Source: Candidatus Gastranaerophilales bacterium
Lineage (GTDB): Bacteria; Cyanobacteriota; Vampirovibrionia; Gastranaerophilales; Gastranaerophilaceae
DNA length: 64,000 nt
Assembly: GCA_944326555.1 (NCBI GenBank)
Contig: CALVEK010000010.1
Location: 22,773-86,772, forward strand
Direction of reading: 5' to 3'
Shown: piece after piece, positions 46,834 to 55,956 of the stretch
Layout: every line of letters starts with the position of its first letter
Position numbering within the stretch: the stretch's first letter is position 1
Notes under the pieces: model-generated
Told to the model about the DNA's origin: nothing
Seen by the model: only the letters and a program-made list of their open reading frames with translations
The model's database searches: none
Position numbers and translations under genes: made by a program

Positions 46834-47676
46834 CTATTGCTCTTTTTGTAAATCTTCAAGTCTTTTTTTGTATTTTTTTATTTCTTTTAAAACAGCCGTA
46901 GCATAAGATTCTTTTTTTGATGAACCGTTATAATTTTTAAGAGCGTTATAAGTATTGCCCTTTGCCTCTTTCAGTCTTAGATGATAAGACAAAGTACCGA
47001 CTCGCAAATTAACAGTGTCTCTATTCAAAACACTTAACAAAGATTCTTTTGTACCATATGTTCTCTTAAGAGTTTTTAATTTTTCATGGTATAGTTCGGA
47101 ACGTCCCGGTTGAAACATATCTTTCACAACGATAGGTGTTATTTGCATAAGACCCCTTGCATTCCCTCCTACAGCGTTTGTGTGAAAGTGAGATTCACGT
47201 TTTACAATACAAGCAATATCAATGGGATCAACACCATAATCTAAAGCAATGGACAATATTTTTTCAGCAAGTTTTTCCTTATCAATATCTTTCGGACAAT
47301 TTTTATCTTCTTCTATAATTGAAAAAACGATCTTTTTTTGACAATCCAAAAAGTTCATTGGCTGTTTTGAAGTAGGAGAAACGATCTCTAAAAATGTTTT
47401 GTTTTTCTCCAAATGAGGCAAATCAAACTTGTATGTTAATGATTTACTAAGTCTAATCGTATCTTTTGCTAAGGTCTTTTTCGATACTTTGGGAATAGTA
47501 TATACAAACTCATCTCTCACAGGTGTACTTACAATTTTAGCCCCTGATAATAAAGCAGATGAACCTGCGGCCCCCAGTCCAATATATGTCATAAGATCTT
47601 TTGTTTTCTTTTTCGGGAACAAAGCCCTGGCAACAGCCTTTGAAGCAGCACCAATTCTTTTAATCTGTCTAATCAT
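46834..47676 (-). CDS. Lytic transglycosylase (SLT domain)
   Basis: 280 residues. An N-terminal basic region and a weak hydrophobic stretch (about 28-50) are followed by the SLT fold at about 140-260. Marks are ACIVKRESHF (catalytic Glu161), NARGLMQITP, VGTLSYHLR and ALKNYNGSS. It cleaves peptidoglycan to 1,6-anhydromuropeptides. The short hydrophobic segment suggests a membrane anchor rather than a cleaved signal. Converges with fba. Confidence 0.9.
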   Translation of the reverse strand: MIRQIKRIGAASKAVARALFPKKKTKDLMTYIGLGAAGSSALLSGAKIVSTPVRDEFVYTIPKVSKKTLAKDTIRLSKSLTYKFDLPHLEKNKTFLEIVSPTSKQPMNFLDCQKKIVFSIIEEDKNCPKDIDKEKLAEKILSIALDYGVDPIDIACIVKRESHFHTNAVGGNARGLMQITPIVVKDMFQPGRSELYHEKLKTLKRTYGTKESLLSVLNRDTVNLRVGTLSYHLRLKEAKGNTYNALKNYNGSSKKESYATAVLKEIKKYKKRLEDLQKEQ

Positions 47677-47803
47677 TTGTTATTAATATCTCTAATAAGT
47701 TTCGGCAATATGATTTTAACACCAACAAAGAATTTTTGTATATCAAGATAATATTAAAATTAACATAAGTAAAAAACGTAAATCAATTTCATATGTAAAA
47801 AAC

Positions 47804-47832
47804 TTGTCCGAAATGTTTTTTAACCATATAAT
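47804..47832 (+). promoter_or_regulatory. Promoter of the histidine kinase gene, implying a leaderless mRNA
   Basis: TTGTCC (47804-47809), 17-base spacer, TATAAT (47827-47832), then 8 bases to the ATG at 47841. No ribosome site can fit. Confidence 0.6.
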
Positions 47833-47840
47833 TATATGCT

Positions 47841-49127
47841 ATGGATAATAAATACAAACTGGTACTTGAAAAGATTCCCGAAATCCTTTCATCTAACGAA
47901 GATATAAATCAAAATTTTGAAAAAGTTATAACAGAAACCCAAAATGTGGTTGATTTTGACAATGCGTATATTTGTTACCTAAATGCAGGCTGTGCAAATA
48001 TTCAATACAGAAAGTCATTAAAAAAAGAACAGCCAATAAATCCAAAAGAACAAATTATAAAGTTTCCTGAAATATTAAAAACTAAATTGTATGACAATAC
48101 GCTTATTGAATTTGACGAAAATTCAGGATTTTTTAATGCACTTGACTTTCAAAAAACAAATTCAAATTATATTCTAGTAAAGCTGAACATAAAAAACACA
48201 GTATTTGGCTTTTTGCTTATTTCTCGAAATAAACAATACAAATTTACAAAAGAAGAAAGAGAAATCTTAACAGCATTGAGTGCTTTAATTTCGTATTCAA
48301 TAAAAGACTCTGAACTATCAAGTGTGTTCAAACTTCAATTAAGAGCGTTACAAGATAGTATATTAGAAAAAACAAATGCCTATGCAACCATCAAAAAACA
48401 AAATGAAAAAATTGTTGCAGCAGATAAGCTAAAAAATGAATTTTTGGCGAATATTTCACATGAATTAAGAACACCGTTGAATGCAATTATTGGTTTTTCG
48501 GAAGCTCTTAAAATGAAAATTTTTGGGCCGCTCACAGAAAAGCAAGAAGAATATGTTACAGACATAAATGTTTCAGGTATACATCTTTTGGGAATGATTA
48601 ATGAAATTCTTGAATTGTCAAAAATAGAAGCAAAAGCAATAAAATTAGCTCTTTCAAGATTTAATCTTCAAACATCACTAAACGAAGTTGTTAATATAGT
48701 AAAACCTCTTGCAAACAAAAAACAGATTAAACTTGAAAAGATGACAAAAGATTTTTGTGAAATTGATGCAGATTATCAAAAAATACAACAAATTTTATAC
48801 AATCTTTTGAGTAATGCCATTAAATTCACACAAGAAAACGGCTCAATACAAATTGGGTACAACATAGAAAAAAGAAACGTTGTTATTTATGTCAAAGATA
48901 ACGGTGTTGGTATTGATATGAAGTACAAAGGTAAGATTTTTGCAAAATTTGTACAATTAAACAATGTTTATTCAAAAAAAGAAAGTTCGACAGGTCTTGG
49001 GTTAACAATTACAAAAGAATTAGTCGAGCTACATGGTGGTAAAATTTGGTTTGAGAGTGTTGTCGGTGAAGGAACAACATTCTTTGTAAAACTGCCTCTA
49101 CGTCATAGAAAACCGAAACAAGTATAA
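47841..49127 (+). CDS. Sensor histidine kinase with GAF-like input domain
   Basis: 428 residues, no membrane helix, so cytoplasmic. An N-terminal GAF-like domain (about 5-155) leads into a coiled linker. The dimerisation domain has NISHELRTPLNAIIGF (phospho-acceptor His about 207). The ATPase domain has the N box QILYNLLSNAIKFT, G1 DNGVGID and G2 TGLGLTI. It is followed after 3 bases by a single receiver domain, its likely target. The signal sensed is unknown. Confidence 0.94.
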   Translation: MDNKYKLVLEKIPEILSSNEDINQNFEKVITETQNVVDFDNAYICYLNAGCANIQYRKSLKKEQPINPKEQIIKFPEILKTKLYDNTLIEFDENSGFFNALDFQKTNSNYILVKLNIKNTVFGFLLISRNKQYKFTKEEREILTALSALISYSIKDSELSSVFKLQLRALQDSILEKTNAYATIKKQNEKIVAADKLKNEFLANISHELRTPLNAIIGFSEALKMKIFGPLTEKQEEYVTDINVSGIHLLGMINEILELSKIEAKAIKLALSRFNLQTSLNEVVNIVKPLANKKQIKLEKMTKDFCEIDADYQKIQQILYNLLSNAIKFTQENGSIQIGYNIEKRNVVIYVKDNGVGIDMKYKGKIFAKFVQLNNVYSKKESSTGLGLTITKELVELHGGKIWFESVVGEGTTFFVKLPLRHRKPKQV

Positions 49128-49130
49128 TAT

Positions 49131-49475
49131 ATGTCTAAAATTTTAATTATTGAAGATAACGAACTGAATTTAAAGCTAATGAAAGATATCCTTGAATCAC
49201 AGGGGTATGATGTGGATTCTTCTTGTGATGGTGAAGACGGACTATTAAAAGCAAATAAAAACGAGTATGATTTAATTCTGCTTGATATTCAAATGCCTAT
49301 AATTTCAGGATACGATTTTTTAGAAACATATAAAAAGAGTACACCTATTATCGTTGTATCAGCTTGTGCTATGGACACAGAAATAGAAAAAGCAAAAGCA
49401 TTAGGTTGTGTTGATTATATTGCAAAACCAATAAGAATAGCTGATTTTTTAAATACAATAAAACAATATTTATAG
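49131..49475 (+). CDS. Single-domain response regulator (receiver only)
   Basis: 114 residues. Acidic pocket IIEDN, phospho-acceptor Asp52 in LILLDIQMP, the Ser of VVSACA and Lys of IAKPI are all present. No output domain, so it acts through protein contacts, like CheY or DivK. Adjacent to the histidine kinase and likely its partner. Confidence 0.95.
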   Translation: MSKILIIEDNELNLKLMKDILESQGYDVDSSCDGEDGLLKANKNEYDLILLDIQMPIISGYDFLETYKKSTPIIVVSACAMDTEIEKAKALGCVDYIAKPIRIADFLNTIKQYL

Positions 49476-49487
49476 AAAATATTTTAT

Positions 49488-49697
49488 TTAAGGAACAGGG
49501 TCATATCCGCCAGGATTTAGAGGATGGCATCTGCAGATTCTTTTTATCCCAAGCCACATGCCTTTGCACAATCCGTATTTTTGGATAGCTTCTTTCATAT
49601 ATTGCGAACATGTGGGATAGAACCTGCAAACAGGAGGTTTTAAGGCAGAAAATTTTTGATATAAATTTATTAACTTTATTATCATCATTTTTAGCAT
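49488..49697 (-). CDS. yidD: Membrane protein insertion efficiency factor YidD
   Basis: 69 residues from the ATG at 49697, with GGAGGA 7 bases upstream (an earlier ATG at 49712 overlaps that site). The core [15 protein letters not shown] and [15 protein letters not shown] is diagnostic. It helps insertion of membrane proteins by YidC. The usual neighbours rpmH, rnpA and yidC are not here. Converges with the receiver gene. Confidence 0.95.
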   Translation of the reverse strand: MLKMMIIKLINLYQKFSALKPPVCRFYPTCSQYMKEAIQKYGLCKGMWLGIKRICRCHPLNPGGYDPVP

Positions 49698-49786
49698 CAA
49701 AAAGTCCTCCATTATTGAATTATAGCACCATTGTTACAAATGTAAAGAAACAAAAACGCTTAGGCAATTTTTAAAAAAGCATGGTG

Positions 49787-49800
49787 TTTATATATATAAG
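49787..49800 (+). promoter_or_regulatory. TTTATATATATA promoter-like motif
   Basis: TTTATATATATAAG lies 27 bases before the ATG at 49828. The same core lies before the hypothetical gene 43681-44205 (43637-43648) and again at about 63981-63991. Confidence 0.4.
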
Positions 49801-49827
49801 TGGAAGTGATAGTGTAAAGGTGGTTAC

Positions 49828-50535
49828 ATGTACGACGCTCTTGTTAGATCTACAATATTCGGTTTAAGAAATGCCGATAAAGTAATCAACACAGATGATA
49901 AAGGAAGAATACTTGCCGATGTCGGACAACTGACAAATGCCGCAAAATCTGCTGCTCAACTTGACAATGCAGTAGGTAAAGGAGCTCAAGCAGCAATTGA
50001 GGCAATGGGTTCACTTTCACAGAAACACAAAGCACTTGAAATAGCAGGCAAAGGTGTTACATGGGCAAGTGAGCATGTAAACCCGCTTCTTATCTGTGCA
50101 GCAGGATACAGAGTTGCAACAGCTGATGACAAAGAGACAGCACTAAAAAGAGAAGTTTTTGGTATGTCTGCAATGTTTGGAGCAGAACATCTTATTAGAT
50201 CAGGTTTTGCTTCCGGCAAATTTCAAAATTTTAAAGGTACAATTAAAAACAAATATGCTCTTGCTATTTGCGGAATAATTGAAGGTTTATTATTTGTTGG
50301 TTGTTCTATTGCCGGCAGTACTTTAGGTTACAAGCTGGGCAAATATTTTTATCCTGATAAAGTAAAAGACAAAGGTATAAAATTAAACCACGCAGAAGTA
50401 AAAGCAAATGTAAATAAAATTGCAGAAAACAATTTAATATCTAAAACAGAAACCGTTAATAACAACTTAAAAGCAGAAAAAATTGATGAATCTGAATATT
50501 TTTCTTTTAAAAAAGACGGTAAAACGCTTGCTTAG
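49828..50535 (+). CDS. Hypothetical membrane protein
   Basis: 235 residues. The N-terminal half has Ala-rich helices. Hydrophobic segments are at about 85-97 (VNPLLICAAGYRVATA) and about 140-170 (YALAICGIIEGLLFVGCSIA), the second with small-residue spacing. The tail is Lys/Asn-rich. The order of a Pro-containing helix, then a charged turn, then an Arg and Ala/Gly helix recurs in 37488-38762 and 62905-63831. Function unknown. AAAGGTGG site before the ATG. Confidence 0.75.
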   Translation: MYDALVRSTIFGLRNADKVINTDDKGRILADVGQLTNAAKSAAQLDNAVGKGAQAAIEAMGSLSQKHKALEIAGKGVTWASEHVNPLLICAAGYRVATADDKETALKREVFGMSAMFGAEHLIRSGFASGKFQNFKGTIKNKYALAICGIIEGLLFVGCSIAGSTLGYKLGKYFYPDKVKDKGIKLNHAEVKANVNKIAENNLISKTETVNNNLKAEKIDESEYFSFKKDGKTLA

Positions 50536-50546
50536 TTTTTAAAATT

Positions 50547-50741
50547 CTACGATTGAAAATACAAATTACTAAATTTTTCTGCAACATCGTTCATTTGAAT
50601 ATTTTTTCCGTCGATTTCAAATAGCAATTCGGAATCACCTTGCATTTTTATATTCGGCAAGGACTTTTTAATTCTTGGCAAGTGTTTTAAATTAAGACTT
50701 GGTAAGTCAGGATCAGAATTTGAAAAGAAATTTGCAGTCAT
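50547..50741 (-). CDS. Small hypothetical protein
   Basis: 64 residues from ATG 50741, with AAGGA 8 bases upstream; an ATG at 50750 overlaps that site. Rich in Asn, Leu and Lys, no membrane segment. The good ribosome site is the main support. Converges with 49828-50535 (11-base gap). Confidence 0.55.
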   Translation of the reverse strand: MTANFFSNSDPDLPSLNLKHLPRIKKSLPNIKMQGDSELLFEIDGKNIQMNDVAEKFSNLYFQS

Positions 50742-50855
50742 AAATTTCATCCTTTTTTGACACTAAGGAGACCAACTTCACAATATTATTGTCGGACTTT
50801 TTGTATTTAAACTTTAATGTTTTTTATAAAAACATCAACTTATGTAAATGAAAAT

Positions 50856-51953
50856 TTACAAGCTGATAAAATCCGAAAGAATAATATTTGACAACAAAAA
50901 TCCTTCATTTGAAAAACAACATCCACAGTCTGTTTTTTTTAGGTGTCCCGTTTTAAGATATTTTTGTACAACAGATTCGTATTCTTTTTCAAAATCTATG
51001 CCAAATTTTAAATTAATCTGATTATAATTTATTCCTGCAGCCTTTCTTAATCCTAAAAATATCATCTCTTCAAGCTGTTCTTTTTTTGATAATTTATGCT
51101 TAGAAAACTTGTCTTTATACATATTTTTATATTCTTGTATTTCAAAGAAATTGGCATACCTTACACCATCAACATAACCATGAGCAGCGGCGCCAAACCC
51201 GTAATACTCACCACAATTCCAATAATTAAGGTTATGATGAGAATATTTACCTGACCTACAAAAATTACTGATTTCATAATGTTTAAAACCATTACTTTCC
51301 AATAACTGTATAGCAGCAAGGTACATCTCTGCTTGCATATCATCATCAGGTAAGTTTCGAGGATTATTTTTATAAAAACTACAACCTTCTTCTATCTTTA
51401 AACCATACAAAGAAATGTGTTCAACGTTAAGAGAAATAGCCTTTGTGATATCGTACAAAAAATTCTCCAAAGTTTGCTCAGGCAATCCGTATATAAAATC
51501 GACACTAATATTATCAAATCCTGCATTTTTAAATAAATTTACACACTCAATAGCCTTTTTAGAAGAATGTATTCTACCAATATTTTTAAGAATATTATCA
51601 TCGAAACTCTGTATACCAATAGAAACTCTATTTACACCAATATTTCTTAAACTAGTAATATAAGAAAAATCAACTGTCTCCGGATTTATTTCCACAGTAA
51701 TTTCTGTATCAGCATTAAAACTAAATTTATTGAGAATTTGTTTAAAAATGTCTACAGGCAACAAAGACGGAGTACCACCACCAAAATATATAGTTTCAAG
51801 AGTTTCTCCCTTGTAGTAATAATCAATCTCATCCAACAAAGAAACTATATAAGAGTCCCTATCATTTTTTGAACAGTCAGTATAAGAAACAAAAGAACAA
51901 TACTTACACTTACTTTTACAAAAAGGTATGTGAATATAAGCACTTTTTACCAT
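50856..51953 (-). CDS. hemW: Radical SAM heme chaperone HemW (coproporphyrinogen III oxidase-like)
   Basis: 365 residues. Radical SAM site CKSKCKYCSF (CxxxCxxC), YFGGGTPSLL, IGVNRVSIGIQSFDD, VDFIYGLPEQT and GFGAAAHGYVDGVRYAN place it in the HemN/HemW group. It is near HemW length. HemN needs an extra Cys in the CxxxCxxCxC motif and a longer N-terminus, both missing, so heme delivery is likelier than oxidation. ATG overlaps the proA stop by one base; last gene of proB-proA-hemW. Confidence 0.9.
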   Translation of the reverse strand: MVKSAYIHIPFCKSKCKYCSFVSYTDCSKNDRDSYIVSLLDEIDYYYKGETLETIYFGGGTPSLLPVDIFKQILNKFSFNADTEITVEINPETVDFSYITSLRNIGVNRVSIGIQSFDDNILKNIGRIHSSKKAIECVNLFKNAGFDNISVDFIYGLPEQTLENFLYDITKAISLNVEHISLYGLKIEEGCSFYKNNPRNLPDDDMQAEMYLAAIQLLESNGFKHYEISNFCRSGKYSHHNLNYWNCGEYYGFGAAAHGYVDGVRYANFFEIQEYKNMYKDKFSKHKLSKKEQLEEMIFLGLRKAAGINYNQINLKFGIDFEKEYESVVQKYLKTGHLKKTDCGCCFSNEGFLLSNIILSDFISL

Positions 51954-53254
51954 TAAATAATTCTCTGATGAATAAAAGTTTTTTTGCCGTCAGCGTAGGG
52001 AGCAACCGTCTGCCCTGAACCGTATAGTTTATATTTATATATGACAAGACCATCCAACCCGACAGGACCTCTTGCATGGGTCTTAGCCGTAGAAATACCA
52101 ACTTCGGCACCAAGACCATACCTGAATCCATCCGCAAATCTTGTAGAAGCATTTGCAAATACACCTGCCGAATCAACAAGATTCATAAATGTATCTATAG
52201 CCTTTTTATCTTCTGATAAAATACAATCAGTATGCCCTGAGCCATATACATTTATGTGAGCAATAGCATCAAACAAATCTTTAACAGCCTTTATTGATAC
52301 TATTTTATCGCCATATTCGCAAGCCCAATCCTCACTCGTCGCAAGTTCTATATGAGGAACAAACTCTCTGCATTTTTCGCAACCCTTAACTTTTACCTGT
52401 GCCTTTTCTAATTCCAAAACAAGCTGAGGTAAATAATTTTCCACTAAACTTTCGTGAATCAAAATTGTTTCAACAGCATTGCAAGCACTTGGATATTGAA
52501 CTTTTGCATCCACGCATATTTCTGCACATTTCTTTAAATCAGCATACTCATCAATATATATGTGGCATATTCCATCCGCATGACCCATTACAGGAATTTT
52601 TGTATTACTTTTTACGTATTTAACAAGCGCATTACCGCCTCTTGGGATAATCAAATCTATATATTTATCCATCTCAAGCATTTTAGAGACATCATCTCTT
52701 GTAAACAACAGGTTAATAGAATCCTGAGGGAACTGCCCAATTTTTTCGAGAGCTTCTTTTATAAGTTTTACAAGTACAACATTGGTATTTTTTGCTTCTT
52801 TGCCACCTTTTAATAAAACGGCATTTCCTGATTTTACAGCAAGAGAACAAATTTGAGGGATAACATCAGGACGAGCTTCAAATATCACACCAATAACACC
52901 GATTGGGCAACTTACTCTGTACAAGTCCAATCCTGTATCCATTCCCATTGCCCATACTTTTTTATTCACAGGGTCTTCCAGTTTTTTGACATCTCTTATT
53001 CCCTGTATCATATCTCGCATTTTGTTGTCATCGAGCTTAAGACGATTATATGTACTTTGCGAAATTTCATTATTATCAAGAAGTTTTTTTGCTTCTTCCA
53101 AGTCTTTTGCATTTTCTTGCAAAATTAATAACTTATTTTGTTCCAACACATCAGCAATCTCTTGCAAAGCCTTGTCTTTTACTAATGTACTTAGAGATGA
53201 CAATGTATAAGAAGCAAGTTTGGCATTTTGTGCCATTATTTCAATATTAGTCAT
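51953..53254 (-). CDS. proA: Gamma-glutamyl phosphate reductase
   Basis: 433 residues. ALDH-like fold with GVIGVIFEARPDVIPQ, SGNAVLLKGGKEA, the Cys nucleophile in YPSACNAVETILIHE, and VYGSGHTDCILSED. It reduces glutamyl-5-phosphate to the semialdehyde in proline synthesis. AAAAGGA precedes the ATG by about 11 bases; an ATG at 53236 is an alternative. Follows proB after 16 bases. Confidence 0.97.
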   Translation of the reverse strand: MTNIEIMAQNAKLASYTLSSLSTLVKDKALQEIADVLEQNKLLILQENAKDLEEAKKLLDNNEISQSTYNRLKLDDNKMRDMIQGIRDVKKLEDPVNKKVWAMGMDTGLDLYRVSCPIGVIGVIFEARPDVIPQICSLAVKSGNAVLLKGGKEAKNTNVVLVKLIKEALEKIGQFPQDSINLLFTRDDVSKMLEMDKYIDLIIPRGGNALVKYVKSNTKIPVMGHADGICHIYIDEYADLKKCAEICVDAKVQYPSACNAVETILIHESLVENYLPQLVLELEKAQVKVKGCEKCREFVPHIELATSEDWACEYGDKIVSIKAVKDLFDAIAHINVYGSGHTDCILSEDKKAIDTFMNLVDSAGVFANASTRFADGFRYGLGAEVGISTAKTHARGPVGLDGLVIYKYKLYGSGQTVAPYADGKKTFIHQRII

Positions 53255-53270
53255 TTTAAATTTTATCCTT

Positions 53271-54440
53271 TTACAGTAAAGCTATGTTATCTCTTGTTAT
53301 GATAGCATCATAATTTTTGTATCCTAAAATAGCTAAAATGTCGTCAGAATGATGCCCCATAATTTTTTTACAATCAGAACAATTGTAATTAATCATACCT
53401 CTGGCAAATTCTTTACCATCGGCGTCTAAAATACTTACAATATCACCTTTTTGGCAATCACCTTCGATATCGAGAACTCCTATTGGCAACAGACTTGTAT
53501 ACTTTTGAGTAAGAGCTTTTTTGGCACCATCATTTACTGTCAAACGAGCTTCGATATTTGTTGCATAAGCAATCCAACGTTTTTTGTTTGCCAGATTTTC
53601 GGTAGGCAAAAACACAGTACCTAAAAACTCTTGTTCTTCTGAATTAAACAACCTTTTTATTATATGAGGAGTTTTACCATTTGCTATAACAGCCATTCCG
53701 CCAGAGCGAGTAACAACTTTCATAGCAGAAAGTTTAGTTTTCATTCCGCCTCTACCGCCTTGTGAGGCTTCTCTTGCGTAATTTTCAATTTCTTCTGTCA
53801 AATCTTCAACAACAGATATTTTTTTTGCATTAGGATTCGTTTTTGGATTATCCTCGTACAAACCGTCTATATCAGATAAAACAACAAGCAAATCCGCATC
53901 CAACTCACTCGCAACAAGAGCAGACAACTTGTCATTATCAGAAAAACATACAGCAAATGCATCCTGATAAAAATCCAACTCTTCCGTTGATACAGTGTCA
54001 TTTTGATTTATAACAGGTATTGTTCCTAAGGAAATAAGGGTATTCAAGGTATCGTGCAAGCTGAGGTATTTTCGTCTGTGGGTAAAATCTTCTTCTGTAA
54101 GAAGTATTTGAGCAGTAGTAAATCCGTATTTATCAAAGCCATCTTCGTATATAGACATCAAGCGAGATTGCCCTACCGCCGCACAAGCCTGTTTTATAGA
54201 CATACTGTCATTTGAATTAACTCCCAATTTCTTTGCACCCAAACCTACGGCACCGGATGTAACGATAATAGGCTCTTTGCCCAGTCTTTTTAGTTGTGCG
54301 ATTTCTTCTATAAAAGTATATATACGAGACAAAGAAATTTCTTTATCATCATTACGCAAAACATTTGTTCCAAATTTAAAAACAATTCTTTTTGCATTAA
54401 ATATTTTTTCTTTAACTGCTTTGATATCGATACCATTCAT
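53271..54440 (-). CDS. proB: Glutamate 5-kinase with PUA domain
   Basis: About 389 residues from ATG 54440. The amino-acid kinase domain (residues 1-260) has RIVFKFGTNVLR, VTSGAVGLGAKKLG and GRGGMKTKLSAMKV. The C-terminal PUA domain is at about 275-370. It phosphorylates glutamate, the first step to proline. An earlier ATG at 54467 lies upstream of TATAAT, so it cannot be transcribed from that promoter. TATAAT is only 6 bases before the ATG, implying a leaderless mRNA. Starts the proB-proA-hemW operon. Confidence 0.95.
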   Translation of the reverse strand: MNGIDIKAVKEKIFNAKRIVFKFGTNVLRNDDKEISLSRIYTFIEEIAQLKRLGKEPIIVTSGAVGLGAKKLGVNSNDSMSIKQACAAVGQSRLMSIYEDGFDKYGFTTAQILLTEEDFTHRRKYLSLHDTLNTLISLGTIPVINQNDTVSTEELDFYQDAFAVCFSDNDKLSALVASELDADLLVVLSDIDGLYEDNPKTNPNAKKISVVEDLTEEIENYAREASQGGRGGMKTKLSAMKVVTRSGGMAVIANGKTPHIIKRLFNSEEQEFLGTVFLPTENLANKKRWIAYATNIEARLTVNDGAKKALTQKYTSLLPIGVLDIEGDCQKGDIVSILDADGKEFARGMINYNCSDCKKIMGHHSDDILAILGYKNYDAIITRDNIALL

Positions 54441-54446
54441 AAGAGA

Positions 54447-54452
54447 ATTATA
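54447..54452 (-). promoter_or_regulatory. -10 element of proB, implying a leaderless mRNA
   Basis: On the minus strand TATAAT (54452-54447) is followed by TCTCTT and the ATG. No room for a ribosome binding site. Confidence 0.55.
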
Positions 54453-54575
54453 CCAAAAAAGCTGCATTTTGGAGAAAAATACACAAAAAAATTTTTTATA
54501 TAAAATAAATTTTTTTTGAAGTAATATATTGGTAATCGATTAGATTTTTTTGGGCCGGAAATAGGATAGAATAGA

Positions 54576-55874
54576 ATGAACGAATTAAAAGACAAAGACG
54601 AACAATATAACGCATATTTGTATAAACATAAACACTCCAAATCAAAAGGCGGATTTGGGAAAGCAATAATGAGTCTTCTTTTAACAGCTCTCGTTATTGC
54701 TGTAGCAGGAATTGCATACATTAGTACTGTTGGAGCTGACAACAAATATTCAAAAATGCTTGTCAATTTTATAAAGGACTTAAACCCTAAAACACAAAAA
54801 GGTTTCAATATGCCTATACTTCAACACAAGCAAAATATCTTGATTGTCGGTGTTGATTCTAACGGCAAAAACGCAGACAAATTTAAGGGCACACGTTCTG
54901 ACACAATGATACTTGTTAACATTGACCCTTCAAGACACTCAATCAATGCAATTTCTATCCCAAGAGACAGTAAAGTATATCTTGCAGGAGATTACGGTGT
55001 TCAAAAAATCAACGCAGCACACGCTCTTGGAGGAATTGATTTAACAATAAAAACAGTTGAAGACACATTGGGAATAAAAATTGATAAATATGTTCTTATC
55101 AACAATGAAGGTGTAAAAAAGCTGGTTGATGCGCTAGGCGGTGTACCTGTTTACATAGAAAAGGACATGTATTACAACGACTATTCAGGAGACCTACACA
55201 TAAATCTGTCTAAAGGATTACACGTTTTAAACGGTAATCAAGTCGAAGGATACCTGAGATTCAGAAAAGACGGACTTGGTGATATTGGTAGAACATCAAG
55301 ACAGCAATGGTTTGTAAAAAGCGTATTGGAAAAATTGCAATCACCTTCTGTTATTCCTAAAATACCTGAAGTCTTAAATATTGCTTCCACTTATGTAAAA
55401 ACAAATCTGTCTTTATACGAAATGTCTCATCTTGCTGCAGCTTTGAGAAATATCGACATGAGTGATGTAGAATTTGCAACCTTGCCAGGTGCACCATCTA
55501 AAAAAGGTTACATAAGTTACTGGATTCTTGATCCTGAAAAAACTCAAGAAGTTATAGATAGAATGGTATACAGAGACAAACCGTCAGTAAGCGACAAAAA
55601 ACTCATTGCTGGAATTATGTACGCCTATGATAAGGAAGAAGAAGCAATGAGAATCAAAGATGAATTGCAAAATTCCGGTTATGAAGTAAATTGTGTCGGA
55701 AGAGCCCATCTGCCTCACTCTCAAATTATAGGGCACAATGCGGCAGTTACAAGCGATTTTGTCGGCTGGCTAAAGAAAGAAATTCCAGAAATCAAAAGTT
55801 CGCAATTTGTATATGACCCTGTAAGAATGTATTGCGTACACAGTGATTTTACAATAATAGTTTCGGGTTCATAA
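54576..55874 (+). CDS. LytR-CpsA-Psr (LCP) family cell-wall ligase with LytR_C domain
   Basis: 432 residues. Cytoplasmic charged N-terminus, one membrane helix (about 30-50), then the LCP domain (about 85-245): ILIVGVDSN, RSDTMILVNIDPS, ISIPRDSKVYL, KINAAHALGG and RFRKDGLGDIGRTSRQQWF. The C-terminal LytR_C domain is at about 330-430. LCP enzymes move polyprenyl-linked glycopolymers onto peptidoglycan or other acceptors. AGGAT precedes the ATG. Ends at a bidirectional terminator. Confidence 0.94.
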   Translation: MNELKDKDEQYNAYLYKHKHSKSKGGFGKAIMSLLLTALVIAVAGIAYISTVGADNKYSKMLVNFIKDLNPKTQKGFNMPILQHKQNILIVGVDSNGKNADKFKGTRSDTMILVNIDPSRHSINAISIPRDSKVYLAGDYGVQKINAAHALGGIDLTIKTVEDTLGIKIDKYVLINNEGVKKLVDALGGVPVYIEKDMYYNDYSGDLHINLSKGLHVLNGNQVEGYLRFRKDGLGDIGRTSRQQWFVKSVLEKLQSPSVIPKIPEVLNIASTYVKTNLSLYEMSHLAAALRNIDMSDVEFATLPGAPSKKGYISYWILDPEKTQEVIDRMVYRDKPSVSDKKLIAGIMYAYDKEEEAMRIKDELQNSGYEVNCVGRAHLPHSQIIGHNAAVTSDFVGWLKKEIPEIKSSQFVYDPVRMYCVHSDFTIIVSGS

Positions 55875-55896
55875 AAGATTTTTGACTTATATTTTT

Positions 55897-55937
55897 AAAA
55901 GAAAATCCATAAAGAATGTCTTTATGGATTTTCTTTT
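55897..55937. terminator. Bidirectional terminator after the LCP gene
   Basis: Perfect 18-base-pair stem (55897-55914 with 55920-55937), 5-base loop, T-rich end. It lies between the convergent LCP gene and the 998-residue protein gene. Confidence 0.9.
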
Positions 55938-55956
55938 TTGAAATCATTCTATTTAT

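Noticed and set aside
50856..51953. hemW as a true oxygen-independent coproporphyrinogen oxidase (HemN)
   Set aside because: The fourth Cys of the HemN cluster motif and the longer N-terminal region are missing.
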